From Cannabis sativa (lineage: Eukaryota > Streptophyta > Magnoliopsida > Rosales > Cannabaceae), in the NCBI RefSeq assembly GCF_029168945.1, contig NC_083605.1:21217280-21281279 (forward strand): 64,000 nt of DNA, written 5' to 3'. Numbering within the stretch: the first letter of the stretch is position 1; each line of letters starts with the position of its first letter. Below, one piece after another: positions 49,798 through 61,100 of the stretch. A program made the position numbers and the translations under genes. The notes beneath the pieces were generated by a model. That model saw only the letters and a program-made list of their open reading frames with translations. It did no database searches and had not been told where the DNA came from.

Positions 49798-50658
49798 TTA
49801 AAGTTTATAAATGGAAATACCTTGTTTCTTTGCAAGAAGTTTAGGACACTGGGGTTTCCAATGACCTTTCTCATTGCAGTAGAAACACTTTCCTTTAAGT
49901 GTAGCATCACCAGAAGGAGCAGCCTTTTTCATGGCTTTTGTTCGCTTCTTGGTGTTCTTCCACTTCTTCTTCGATTTGGGCTTTGAAGCAGAGGCAACAT
50001 TTGCTTCAGGTTTTATCGTCCCATTAACATTACCAGGATTATGAGGTTTACTCCCTTTCTTCTTGGGTCCTCCAATCAAATTTTCATAAGTTTGAAGGTC
50101 ATTGACTAATTCATGAAAGTCAATTTCCTTCTTATTCATGACATAATTTGATGTATATGGTAGAAATGCTGGAGTCAGGCTATTCAAGATAAGACTAACT
50201 TGAGTAGCACTGTCCATTTCAGCACCATGATCCTGGGCTTCTTGGAAATAACTGGACATGAGGAGAACATGGTCACGCACGTTTTGATGAGGTTCCATCC
50301 GTGCATTAATGTACTTCTTAGTCGCGTCAAAGCGTGACTGAAGTGATGCCTTACCGAATAGCTCATTTAACTTCGTCATAACTTCAGCAGCCTTCTCGGT
50401 TTTAGAAAACCGAGTTTTGAGGGTGTCAACCATGCTAGAAAGCATAAAGTATAGAGCTTTGTCATTTGCTTTCTGCCAACGCTCATACTTTTCTTTCACA
50501 GCTTTGGAAGCATTGTCCCCAGGCACTTCAGGTGACGGCTCAGTTAAAACAAACAAAGCACTTTCTACTATGAGAGCAATATTAATGTTCTCATTCCATT
50601 TATTAAAATTAGATCCATTCAGCTTGTTTTCAGTCAACAGTGATAACATGGGATTCAT
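49798..50658 (-). CDS. copia Gag (UBN2-type) of element B
   Basis: An intact frame of 286 codons starting MNPMLSLLTENKLNGSN. Residues 1 to about 190 are a copia capsid domain (LNGSNFNKWNENINIAL, then LMSSYFQEAQDHGAEMD and VSLILNSLTPAFLPY). A basic linker (residues 205-250, many Lys) leads to a CCHC knuckle at Cys258, Cys261, His266 and Cys271 (CFYCNEKGHWKPQC). Such proteins form the cytoplasmic virus-like particle and bind element RNA. It ends with its own stop before a protease could follow, unlike the fused gag-pol of intact relatives, and pol beside it is ruined. It may be a nonautonomous, gag-only copy. Confidence 0.85.
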   Translation of the reverse strand: MNPMLSLLTENKLNGSNFNKWNENINIALIVESALFVLTEPSPEVPGDNASKAVKEKYERWQKANDKALYFMLSSMVDTLKTRFSKTEKAAEVMTKLNELFGKASLQSRFDATKKYINARMEPHQNVRDHVLLMSSYFQEAQDHGAEMDSATQVSLILNSLTPAFLPYTSNYVMNKKEIDFHELVNDLQTYENLIGGPKKKGSKPHNPGNVNGTIKPEANVASASKPKSKKKWKNTKKRTKAMKKAAPSGDATLKGKCFYCNEKGHWKPQCPKLLAKKQGISIYKL

Positions 50659-52659
50659 TTTGACAAAACAGGATACTACAAAATAATAGAAATCAATAAA
50701 TAGAAATTAAATAATGGTTTAACACAAAATCAATTCAGAAATTATAAGCACATAGCAAGTACGAATGATATGAGAAAATACTTAAAAATTCAATCCTAAA
50801 TAATTTCCAAGGTTTTTCAACAAACTGATATCAGTGTCCCGTTTAGGCGAGAGTCAAAGCTACCATCCATTGAATAGAGTTGTCAGCTCATCTAAAATGT
50901 TAAACATTCTAGCAACCTTTTATTCGATCAAGATTGGAATCCAGCGTTGTCCCGTTTAGGCGAGAGTCAAGGCTATTCTATCTCATGAGCTTCTACCATT
51001 GTTTCGCAATTTGCAAGTCAAATATGGTCGTCACCATTAGGGTGATCTATACCATATAAAACACTTACAAACCACTTATCATCCGAGATTAAACGGTGCG
51101 AAATTGTTAATGAACGTTCCTCCATTAGGGAGGATTACTCACTAAAACAAACGCGGTGTAAAACCCAATTTGGAGATCGAATATCTTAATAATAATAAAG
51201 CTCATTCTTTAAAATGTATTTTCTTTATTATTCTAATAAATAAATTCTCATTAAATTCGAAATTAAGAATTAAAATTCAAAAATAAGAATTTAATATAAT
51301 ATTTATAAAATTATACTTAGATGGTGATTGAAATAAAATTAATTATTTCCATCTTAGTAGTAATCTTAAATATAAATATTAAGGAAATTAATTTAAGTTG
51401 AATTAAATTAAATAATTAGCAACTTAAAAATTTCCTTTGAGAATATATTTATTGAGTTCGAAAATTTAAAGTATATAAAAAATACAATTTTCGAAAATAA
51501 TAAAATAGAAAAGAAATACTTCAAGCAAAAATATCACCTATCGAGATTTTCTTTTGACTAGTTAATTCAATTTCTAATAATATATATATATTTTAAATTC
51601 ATTTATTTTAAATTAATCAATTAAATGAAAAAATCATTGATTGAAGTTGGCCCAAGAATTAATTTACAACTCAATCTATTTTTCAAAATAAAAAATTCGA
51701 AAAATATTGCATAATTAAAATGCAATTTTTGAAATTGATTAAGAAAATAAAGAAAAATATTTATTGAAAATTATTTAAATTTAAGTTGAAAAATTAAATT
51801 TCAACCTATAAAATAATTTTCTATTTAATTAAGTGTCATGAAAAATCAATAAATATTTAAGTATCATGATGAAAATCAACTTAGATATTTAGATTTTTCA
51901 AGTTAATTAAATGTATTAAATTCAAGAAATAAATAATTAAGTGTAGAGAAGGCTTAATTATTAATTTCTATTTAATACTAGGAAAAATATACTTAATAAA
52001 ATTGTACCAAAATTAATTATTTAAATAATTAATTTCACAAAGTATAATATTTTCCTATTTAAATATTAGAAATAATAAGTAGTCTAGAAATTACTATCTA
52101 GAAAATATCTTATTTGACTAAGTATCTTTTCAAAAATTTGAAAAATATCTAATTTAAGTTAGATAGAAAAAATCTAAAACTTAAATAATTTCAAATTTAG
52201 ATTTAATTAAATATCAAAAATTAAGTTGTAACCACTTAATTTGAAGATATCTTTTTAATTTAATATTTGAAAAGATATTAACCTAAAAAATATCTAAATA
52301 TTTCATTTTAAGTTAATATACGAAAAGATATTAACTTAAAAAATATCTTAAGAATCTTTAATAACTAATGCCTAGGATTCCTCAACCTGATTTAAAATTT
52401 AAATCAAATATTCAAATTTAAGTTAGATAAGAAAAATCAGTTGATACAACTAATTTATAACTTAAATATGAATATTTAATTAAATAAGCTCCTGAAAGAA
52501 TCTTAGTTAGTTAAAATTCTATATTTAATTAAATACAAGAAAAATACAAATAGTTTGTCTAGAAATAATATCTAAACTAAAAGTGTTTTTCTTAAAATTA
52601 ACTTTAAAATATTAAAATGAAAATAAATTTCATATATTTTAAAAGTTAATTATGTTGCT
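50659..52659 (-). other. leader of element B
   Basis: Contains the conserved 20-mer twice (50836-50855, 50949-50968) and a long AT-rich stretch parallel to that of element A. It stops at 'tatgttgct', the point where A continues 'aatcaatttta', because element G is inserted there. Confidence 0.7.
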
Positions 52660-53436
52660 TGTTGACCGAGATTTTCGGCAACTATTAAAATATGATTATA
52701 ATATTGAGCTGTAAGAAAGTGAGATAAGGATTTTTACGTGGTTGGGGCGTTAATGAGCCTTAGTCCACGAGTCTTTGTTATTAATGGATGTATTTAATAC
52801 AGATTCCACACTTGAGGGAATGTTACCCTTATAAATACAGAGAATGTTCTTGGTGAGTATTTGCTCTTCTTGCTCATATGCAACCCAAGATTCTCGATCC
52901 CATTAAATGAGTTTTGAGGGGGTATTTATAGTGTTTTGGTGGGGTAATCCCTAGAATTGTTCTTACAAACGTATCTGTAAGTATCCATAAAGTTGGGTAT
53001 TCCCAATGAATATGCCATGGGTAATGCATGGTCAAATCCCTAGGTGCTGTAGGGTTTTTATGAGGAATGTCCTTTTTGCCTTGTGATTGATGTGACTCTT
53101 CGCAGAGTAGCCGTCGCTAGACTTAAATGATCATTACTGTGGCGCTGCTGTTTGGAGGTTGTGCCGTCAGACTTTATTGCGTGTTGCAGTCCCAACACGC
53201 TTCCTCCCATGCAGCATTAAATGCGACTTGATTGCTCAGGAGAGGCCTGACACTTCCTGGAGAGGCTTTATGCTATGCGAGCTTCCGGGAGCACCTTGTA
53301 CTCCGGGTGCCTCCTCCGGGACCTATGCCCAGGGTGCTTCCTTGTGGCGTGCAAAGACTTATCAAATATTTACAAGTTATCTGATCCACGTGTCCCTGTT
53401 TGATTGGTCCACGTATATTGGGCGAAATCAGGGGCA
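52660..53436 (-). repeat. 3' LTR of element G
   Basis: 777 bases; plus coordinates TGTTGACCGAG ... ATCAGGGGCA. The left edge is fixed by the break in element B, and the right edge by TG/CA ends next to the C-rich polypurine complement. Only one LTR is visible, so the boundaries are inferred. Confidence 0.75.
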
Positions 53437-53454
53437 ATATTTACCCCCCAAGCC
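53437..53454 (-). other. polypurine tract of element G
   Basis: Minus strand GGCTTGGGGGGTAAATAT directly before the LTR start TGCCCCTG. Confidence 0.65.
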
Positions 53455-53489
53455 TTGTTTACTTGGAAAATAAACCAAGGCTTGCTCAG

Positions 53490-53688
53490 GTGCCTCCGGT
53501 TGACTCCTCGGTTCCCTGGCTCAAGCTCAGAGTGCGTGGGGGCACATTTAATGATGATATTTAATGCAGCGATTCGCTTTTTGCAGAGGCGTCTCCGGCC
53601 GCTTCCTCGGTTTCTCGGCACGAGCTTGGGGCGCGTGAGGGTGCCTTTAATGATGGCATTAAATGCAGCGATTCGCCTTTTTGCAGAG
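53490..53688 (+). repeat. tandem ~99-base duplication upstream of the antisense promoter
   Basis: Two units, 53490-53589 and 53590-53688, both running from a CTCCGG...CCTCGGTT block to TTTAATGATG, AAATGCAGCGATTCG and TTGCAGAGG. They differ at many positions in the first half. They lie 180 to 380 bases upstream of the TATA box. Confidence 0.8.
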
Positions 53689-53870
53689 GTCGATTCGTTT
53701 CACGCCCTTTGATTGATGCGGTGCATTAATGGTGTCAGACGGATACTCAAACGTTTCCACCGCCTTTATGGCAACTCAATCTGACCCGTTGATCTTTGGG
53801 TATTTGAATCGTGCGTTTCCCCCACCGTACGATTGGTAGGTGGTGACGCCTGTTCCTCATGCATTTTTGC

Positions 53871-53879
53871 CTATAAAAG
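53871..53879 (+). promoter_or_regulatory. TATA box of the antisense gene
   Basis: CTATAAAAG, followed about 30 bases on by pyrimidine-rich text suited to a start site, then a 5'-UTR whose intron starts at 54077. The position supports a dedicated plus-strand promoter inside element G. Confidence 0.65.
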
Positions 53880-54076
53880 CCACCATCTTTCCTTCATTTC
53901 GGTTACTTTCCATTCCTTGCCATTTTTGCTCGAATTTCCCAGAGAGAAAATTCTTCAAAAACAGCACGAACCTTCTGAACACTTCGCCATTTTTCCCAGT
54001 TTTTCCTTGTTCGCTATCATCAGTCCTTCTCGTCTTTACTCGACTAAACTCAGGACCCCCAGTTCAACACTTTACT

Positions 54077-54531
54077 GTAAGTGTCTTGCATCCTTTGGTA
54101 ATGACATGCTTTTACTTGCTTTGTTTGTTTTTTCTGGGTTCGCATTTTGAGATTTCTGGGCATGCAAGTGTTTAGGTTCTCCATGTGTTCTGTTTTGTGT
54201 TTACCGCTTTAGTTGTAGGATCGCCATTATTATGCCTCTGTTATTATCGTGCATTTTTGTTGAAGAAGACCATATGTTCTTCGTTCGACGGTTGCTTAGG
54301 GCATAGAATGGGGTCTTTCTTTTTCTGTTTCCCTTACTGTGTAAAACCGCCTTCTGCGATTTTACTGCACCCGACACTCGTTCAGGGAAATTTTCTAGGG
54401 TTTCCCGTGTGACACGTGTCCGGAGGGGGCCTCTTTCCAGCGGTTAGGGACCCCACTCCCTTTTTCTTGACTTAGGGTTTGGTATGGGACCTAACTGCTG
54501 GAATTTTCTCTTTCTTTTTTGCTTTTCACAG
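54077..54531 (+). other. 5'-UTR intron of the antisense gene
   Basis: Donor GTAAGT at 54077 and acceptor TTTTCACAG ending 54531, 8 bases before the ATG at 54540. The T-rich 3' end suits a plant intron. Confidence 0.6.
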
Positions 54532-54539
54532 AATACAAA

Positions 54540-57500
54540 ATGTCTGCCTCTGGTTCGAAGTCTTCGAAGAAGAGCGGGAAACGCATGGCCACTCTGGAGG
54601 AGGTTTCCCTGGGACCCGTTGCCCAGGAGGGGTATAAATCCCGAGCGACCGGGTGGGAAGCGGCTGAGCTTCATTCCACCCTAACCTGTCCTCATCAGCT
54701 GGAGAATATTATAGATGTTGCTGGGATCAAACCTTCCACCTCGGGGACCTATCACCGGCCACCTCGCGACTCAGAGACGCCTAACCACAATTACGGCGGC
54801 TTCGGAGCCTGGAGCCAGACACACCTGATGGCCGGTGCCATGCTCCCACTTCAAGACTATTTTGTTAATTTCCTTGTTTTTGTCGGCCTTGCGCCATACC
54901 AACTCATTCCTCAAGCTTATCGCCTGCTTTCAGGCTTATTTATTTTTTATGCCGCCCGCGGATGGGGATCTCCCAGCCCGGCGGAAATTTTGTATTTTTA
55001 TGAACTTGTATCCTTCCCCAAGAAAGGGGACAAACTTAAGGACGGTTTCTATGGGTTTCGGATCCATCCCGCTAACGAGGGGGTGGTTCCGTATAATAGG
55101 CAGACTCACGTCAAGGAGTATCGCCATCGCTTTTTCTTTTCCTCCGGGTTCAGGGCAGTGGATCACCCGGAGCTCCTTACTGAGTGGGTGAGGATCCCAC
55201 CTTATCAGCGGACGGCCCCTACTCAGACCTTCCTCCGGAGGGCCCAAGCCTTTGCCTCTTATGACCGCGCCGATCTCGATGTCGGGGGTTTGGTCACCAC
55301 GGAGAACTGCAGGAAGGCCAAACTTATCCTTCCACATCAATCCGTGGAGGACTCTAACCTCTCACGGGTCATCTGTCCCAATGTAAGGGCGCCGGTTGCG
55401 GAGAAGGCCTTCCGGGACGAGCTTATTGCCACGGCAGAGAAAAAATATCAAGACTATCTCTACCGGAAGGCCTAGGAGAAGGCATACTCTCAGGCTCAGG
55501 CTGCCTCTGGGAGGGGACTTCGCGTGGGGAGCCCAGTGGTGCGAAGGAGCCAGGCGATTGCCGGGAAGTCCGAAGCTAAATTTTTTGACAAGATTCTTCA
55601 AGAAGAGATTGGGGATCGTCCTGCCAGGAGGCCCCTTCGTATTGAGGATTCTTCGGAGAGGCAAACCCCCCGGCCACTTCCTTCGGTCCCAGAGCCAAAC
55701 TCGGGGGCTCCTGGTGCTAGCACCTCTGGTGCCGGCGGTAAGTCTCCTTTGATAATTCATTATGTTCCTTCCGTTGGTGAATACGCCAGTCATAGGCCTG
55801 TAGGGTTGGACGAGCGTCTTCATAGGTTTAGGACGCCATCGACCCGGTGGGGGGATCGTTTGAAGGAATTTTATTTTTCAAACTTAGGAGATTTCCTAGG
55901 TCGGTCCCGGATGGGCTCTGGCCCTCCGGAACCTATTCCCTTAGGTCCTTCAGCTTACCTGACGTCCAACTGGTTCCGGCCTTCGGACAGTTATCTGGGA
56001 GATGATGCTGCCAGCATTAAAGTTCAGGACTTTGCTAGGGCCGAATTAGGAAGTTCGGGTAGGAGTAGCTTATTTGTTGTATCTTGCATAAGTGGTTCCC
56101 CACGGATACCTAACACTTGCTTATTTTGTGAAACAGGTGTCTCCATGGACGCCATCTTGGAGCAGCTTGCCGGAGTTCATACTCCCGTGGCTCCTCCAGC
56201 CTTTACCTCCTCTCCCGTGGCCCCTTCCCTGAAGGTCTCTTCCAGCGCTCCCCCTGACACTATTGATTTAGTGGATGACGAGGAGGTGCTTCCGGGAGAA
56301 GGCCAAGGGAAGCAGTGGGACTTCTCCGAGGAAGTCGCTGAGGGTGCGGGAGAGCTCCGAGCCCTTCCGGAGGCTGAGGAAGAGGAAGAGGAGCCTGAGG
56401 TGGCTCTGATTCGTAAGCGCAAGGGCAAGATGATTGCCCAGGACGAGCCCAAGAAGCCTCGGAGAGCCGACACTCCTGCTCATGGTCTTGACGGCGGGGT
56501 CTCCCCCATGGAAGAAAATCCTGCTCCTCCCAACATCGTGCTTACTCCGGTCCCGGGGGACGAGGTGAGGCAAGAGCTTCGGATAGCCAAGCATAACTAT
56601 GCCATGGACGAGTACTCCCGGGGGTACGCCGAGGTGGAAGCTCTTAGGAGGGTTTTGCGGGCTGAGGTAGAGGCGAGTATCAACCACCCGGAGTACCAGG
56701 ATCCGTGGGACCTTAATCTGGACCCCCTATCGGACTGGTTCCGTCGCTTCCTTGGGCCCACCTTGGCTCCTTTTGCCGCGGAGATGACCGGCGAGTTCGC
56801 TTCTCAGCTTACCCGATGCGCGCCTAAGCGGTTCGCCACTTGCGCCTCCCTGAACTCCATCTTCCAGGTCCAGGACCTCAGTCATTCCCTCACCGTGGTA
56901 AGTACTTCGCAATTTTTGCTTTTCCTTTTATTTTTCTTCTTGGGAAACTTTTCTTTCTTACACTTGTGTTATTGTTCAGCTTGCTGCTGAGGCTGGTCGC
57001 CTCTCCAAGAACATCATAAACCACGGCTTCGTTCTGTCCGACTTTGGGGACATGAACGATGTCAGGAAGGTCCTTCAGGACCTTACAGCGGAGAGGCAGA
57101 TCTACCAGGAGGCTGCCGAGCGCCAGGAGGCGGCTGCCAAGGCCAAGGAAGAGGAGGCCAAACGGAGGGAGGCTCAGGCGGAAGCCATGATCCGGGACGA
57201 GGCCCAGCGGAGGGACAGGATGGAGGCCCAACACCAGGAGGAGCTGAGGGCTCAAAGCGAGGCTACTGATAAGGCCAGGCGGGACCTCCGGGAGGCCAGG
57301 GAGGCTTTGGACGAGATGGTTGCTAAGGTGAGATCCTTGGAGGAAACTCACCAGGCGAACATTGAGTCCAAGGCCGCTCTAGCTGCGGAGCTGAAGGAGC
57401 TCAGGGACTTCAAGGAGCAATCCATCAAGAAGGCAAAAAGAGCCGAGCTCCTTTCTCCTGTTTCCTGCGCCCGGTGTCCGAAGCGCTTTGACGATGGGGT

Positions 57501-57654
57501 CTACATGGCTTGGTCCACCAACGACCAAAATATCAAGCTTACTTTTTATCCCAAACCCGAGGAAATGATTGCCAAATTCCGGGAAAAGAAGAAGAAACTT
57601 GATGCCGTGTTAGAGGCACGTATCGGACCTCGCCTTCCTCCGCGTGCTGACTGA
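54540..57654 (+). pseudogene. antisense ORF of the Tat element (gypsy-type transposon domain), one nonsense codon
   Basis: Exons 54540-55737, 56137-56897 and 56980-57654 join into one frame of 877 codons plus stop; both introns are GTAAGT...CAG and keep phase. Residues about 87-175 (GFGAWSQTHLMAGAMLPL, VGLAPYQLIPQAYRLLSGL, SFPKKGDKLKDGFYGF) resemble the Pfam 'putative gypsy type transposon' domain found in Tat antisense ORFs. A Pro/Ser linker, an acidic run (EEEEEEPE) and KRKGKM/KKPRR basic patches come next, then a coiled coil at about 685-800 rich in Ala, Glu, Arg and Gln. An in-frame TAG at 55473-55475 (codon 312) is the only break seen. No retrotransposition enzyme motif is present and the function is unknown. 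It runs tail to tail with pol. Confidence 0.82.
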
Positions 57655-58146
57655 GCTGCTGTACAACCGACCCAGTATAACCAAGATTCCACCTGCTTCT
57701 TTTATTATGCTCTTTTTTTTTTTTCTTTTGTACATATTTGCTGCTGCCTTAGAACAATATATATAGGTAGCAGTTTTTATTCGAAGGGGAGACAATTATT
57801 TTTTAAGGCCTATCCCCGGGCCATTTATATGTATATGACCTGCCCTCTGGGCCAGGATATTTTATATGTGATCCTACTTTTGCCACATACTTCTCTTTTT
57901 AACCTGTCCTTTGGATCAGGATTTTTATGCTTATGCTTTTTATTTTTGTGCATACTTTTTGACCTGCCCTTTGGGTCAGGATATTTTACTTAGTTTGTTT
58001 TTCTGTCTGTCCGTGCGGTATACCCTAGTACCCCCCTGAGTGGCATAGAAACTTTGTTTTTAAGGCACTCAGTTTTATTTAACATATAGAGGAGGTATAC
58101 ATTTGGACGGTACAAACCCTTTGAACAAAGTCTAAGTTTTGTTTCG
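57655..58146. other. convergent 3' ends with hairpin tandem repeats
   Basis: The antisense gene and pol both end here. Three clear units of about 60 bases carry dyads such as CCTGCCCTCTGGGCCAGG (about 57839), CCTGTCCTTTGGATCAGG (57902) and CCTGCCCTTTGGGTCAGG (57962), each followed by ATATTTTA or a close variant. A degenerate fourth is near 57810. They may hold the poly(A) signals for both transcripts. Confidence 0.7.
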
Positions 58147-61100
58147 CTACTGGTAATATCTTCTGAGGTGATCGGCATTCCAGGCTCTTGGGACGGTGGT
58201 TCCGTCCATTCTTTTTAGTTTGTAAGTGCCGGAACCGATCTCGTCCTCGATTTCATATGGTCCTTCCCAATTTGGCCCAAGTACCCCCACTCCGGGTTCT
58301 TGGGTGGCTGGGAAAACCCTTCTTAGGACCATATCCCCAATAGCGAATTTTCTGTTTTTAACCTTAGAGTTAAAATACTTGGTCACCTTCTTTTGATAAG
58401 CAGCCATCCGTATTTGAGACTCATCCCGGAGTTCTTCGACTTGATCCAAAGCTTCTTGGAGCAGTGCCTGATTTGTGGCAGGATCGTAAGTCGTCCTTCT
58501 GTGGGATGGGAATAATGTTTCTACCGGGACCATTGCTTCACAACCGTACGCCATTGAGAAAGGCGAGTGACCGGTTGTGGTTCTGGGGGTCGTCCGGTAG
58601 GCCCATAATACCCTTGGCAATTCTTCAGGCCAGTTATTTTTGCAGCCCAGCAGCTTCTTCTTCAAGGTGACCTTTAGGATTTTATTGACCGCTTCCGCCT
58701 GGCCGTTTGTTTGAGGCCTGGCTACCGCGGAGAAGCTCTTCACTACTCCGTGTTGGTTGCAGAAGTCAGTAAATTCCTCGCAATCAAATTGCTTTCCATT
58801 GTCGGAGACTATTTTGTGAGGCAGGCCGTATCGACACACTATGTTTTTGATAACAAAGTCCAATGCCTTCTTGGCAGTTATTGTCTTCATAGGCTCAGCC
58901 TCTGTCCATTTGGTGAAGTAGTCTACTGCTACTATTGCATACTTTACCCCTCCTTTTCCTGTTGGTAGAGACCCGATGAGATCTATTCCCCAGACCGCGA
59001 AGGGCCAGGGACTGGTCATCAGGGTGATCTCGTTTGGAGGGGCTCTCGGTATGTTCGCGTACCTTTGGCACGAGTCACACTTTTGGACATAGTCTATACA
59101 ATCTTTTTTCATTGTTGGCCAGAAGTACCCTTGCCTCAATATTTTCTTTGAGAGACTGGGTCCTCCCGTATGATCTCCGCAGAACCCTTCGTGGACCTCT
59201 AGCATGATTTGTCTAGCTTCAGGGTCCGATACACACCTTAAATAAGGCATGCTGAGTCCTCGCCGGTAGAGAATTTGATCCATCATTACATAACGATGAG
59301 CCTGATACTGAATCTTTCGAGACAGTGCCCTCTCTTGGGGCAACTCACCTGTTGTTATGTATTTTATGATGGGGACCATCCAGCTGGGTTCTTGCCCAAC
59401 CGTTAGTGTGGTCTCTTTTATTTTGATGCTTGGCTCTGCCAAGCGTTCCACTGGTACTACCCCCAGCTCTTCGATTTCGCTATCCGAGGCTAATTTAGCC
59501 AGACAGTCCGCGTGAGCGTTCTTTTCTCGGGGGATTCTTTCTATTTTATAGTCCGTGAACTCGTGGAGCAGTTCTCGGACTATTGTTACGTACGCGGCCA
59601 TCCGCTCGCCGCGAGTTTGGTATTCTCCGGATACCTGGTTTACGACCAGTTGAGAGTCACTGTAGACTTCCACTCTTTTGGCTCCTACAGCTTTTGCCAA
59701 TTTCAGCCCTGCTATCAGGGCTACATATTCGGCCTCATTGTTTGAAGTTTTGAAGTCAAATCGAAGGGCCGCCTGGAGCCCCAGTCCAATTGGTGATATC
59801 ATAGCCACTCCGGCTCCTGAGCCGTTCTCATTAGAAGCTCCGTCTACAAATACCCTCCAGGTGGGGATTGGTGGTACCGGCGTATTCGCTGTTGCCTCGG
59901 CTTCGTTGCATTCGGTAATGAAGTCTGCCAAGGCTTGGCCTTTTATGGAAATCCGGGGGATGTAGTGCAAGTCGAATTGACTTAGTTCCATCGCCCACTT
60001 AAGGAGTCTTTCGGACGCTTCAGGCTTCTGGAGAACTTGCCGGAGCGGATGATTGGTTAGGATCTTGATCGGATGGGCTTGGAAGTATGGCCTTAACTTC
60101 CTTGACGCCATCAGGAGGCAAAATACTAGTTTTTCGATGACCGGGTACCTTGTCTCGGCCCCTATCATGCGCTTACTGACATAGTACACGGGATGCGGAG
60201 TTTTCTCTTCCTCCCGGACCAGGGCAGCACTGACCGCGTGCTCGGAGACGGCTAAGTAAAGAAACAAGTCTTCTCCAAGGACGGGTTTTGATAGGATATG
60301 AGGTTTGGCCATGTGATCTTTTAGCCTCTTGAATGCCTCCTCGCATTCGTCCGACCATTCGAACTTTTGGCATTTCTTTAGCACGTTGAAGAAGGGTATG
60401 CACTTGTCCGTGGATCGTGAGATAAAACGACTCAATGCGGCTACCTTTCCGGTCAAGCTCTGCATGTCTTTATGCTTCTTGGGGGATGGCATATCCAGGA
60501 GAGCCTGGATTTTTTCCGGGTTTGCTTCAATCCCCCTTTGGCTGACTATGAAACCCAGGAATTTTCCTGACTTGACCCCAAAGGTGCACTTTTTTGGGTT
60601 GAGTTTCATACCGTATCTCCGGACGACTTCGAAACATTCTTCTAAGTCGCTTGCATGGCTGTTGCATGCTTTGGATTTGACGAGCATGTCGTCCACGTAT
60701 ACCTCCATGTTACGTCCCAGGAGGCTCTTAAACATCCGGTTAACCATTCTTTGATAGGTTGCTCCGGCATTTTTCAGTCCCAAAGGCATGACTAGGTAGC
60801 AGTATACCCCCTTATCGGTCCTGAAGCTAGTGCATTCCTGGTCTGCCGTATGCATTTTTATTTGATTGTACCCAGCATAGGCATCCATGAAAGATAACAG
60901 TTTAAATCCGGAAGTGGCGTCTACCATTTTGTCGATCCTGGGTAGCGGGAAGCAGTCCTTTGGAAAGGCTTTGTTTAGATCAGTGAAGTCTATACAAACT
61001 CGCCAAGTCCCGTTCGGCTTGGGCACCAGGACCGGATTGGCCAGCCATTCCGGATAGTACACGTCGCGGATCATGCCGCTGGTCGAAAGTTTGTCCACCT

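Larger units (their letters stand above)
46101..52659 (-). mobile_element. Angela-like copia element B, inserted in E, with open gag
   Basis: Minus-strand element: 3' LTR 46101-47979, PPT, decayed pol, open gag (49798-50658) and a leader to 52659, where the Tat-type element G cuts it. Its 5' LTR and primer site are not in the window. It is closest in LTR sequence to element C. Confidence 0.85.

Noticed and set aside
55362..55823. 153-codon minus-strand frame opposite the antisense gene
   Set aside because: A shadow of the GC-rich coding exon; the composition and lack of motifs argue against a gene.
60329..60754. 141-codon plus-strand frame opposite the Tat pol
   Set aside because: It is the mirror of the RT and RNase H coding, has no domain, promoter or splice structure, and other GC-rich parts of pol give similar shadows.
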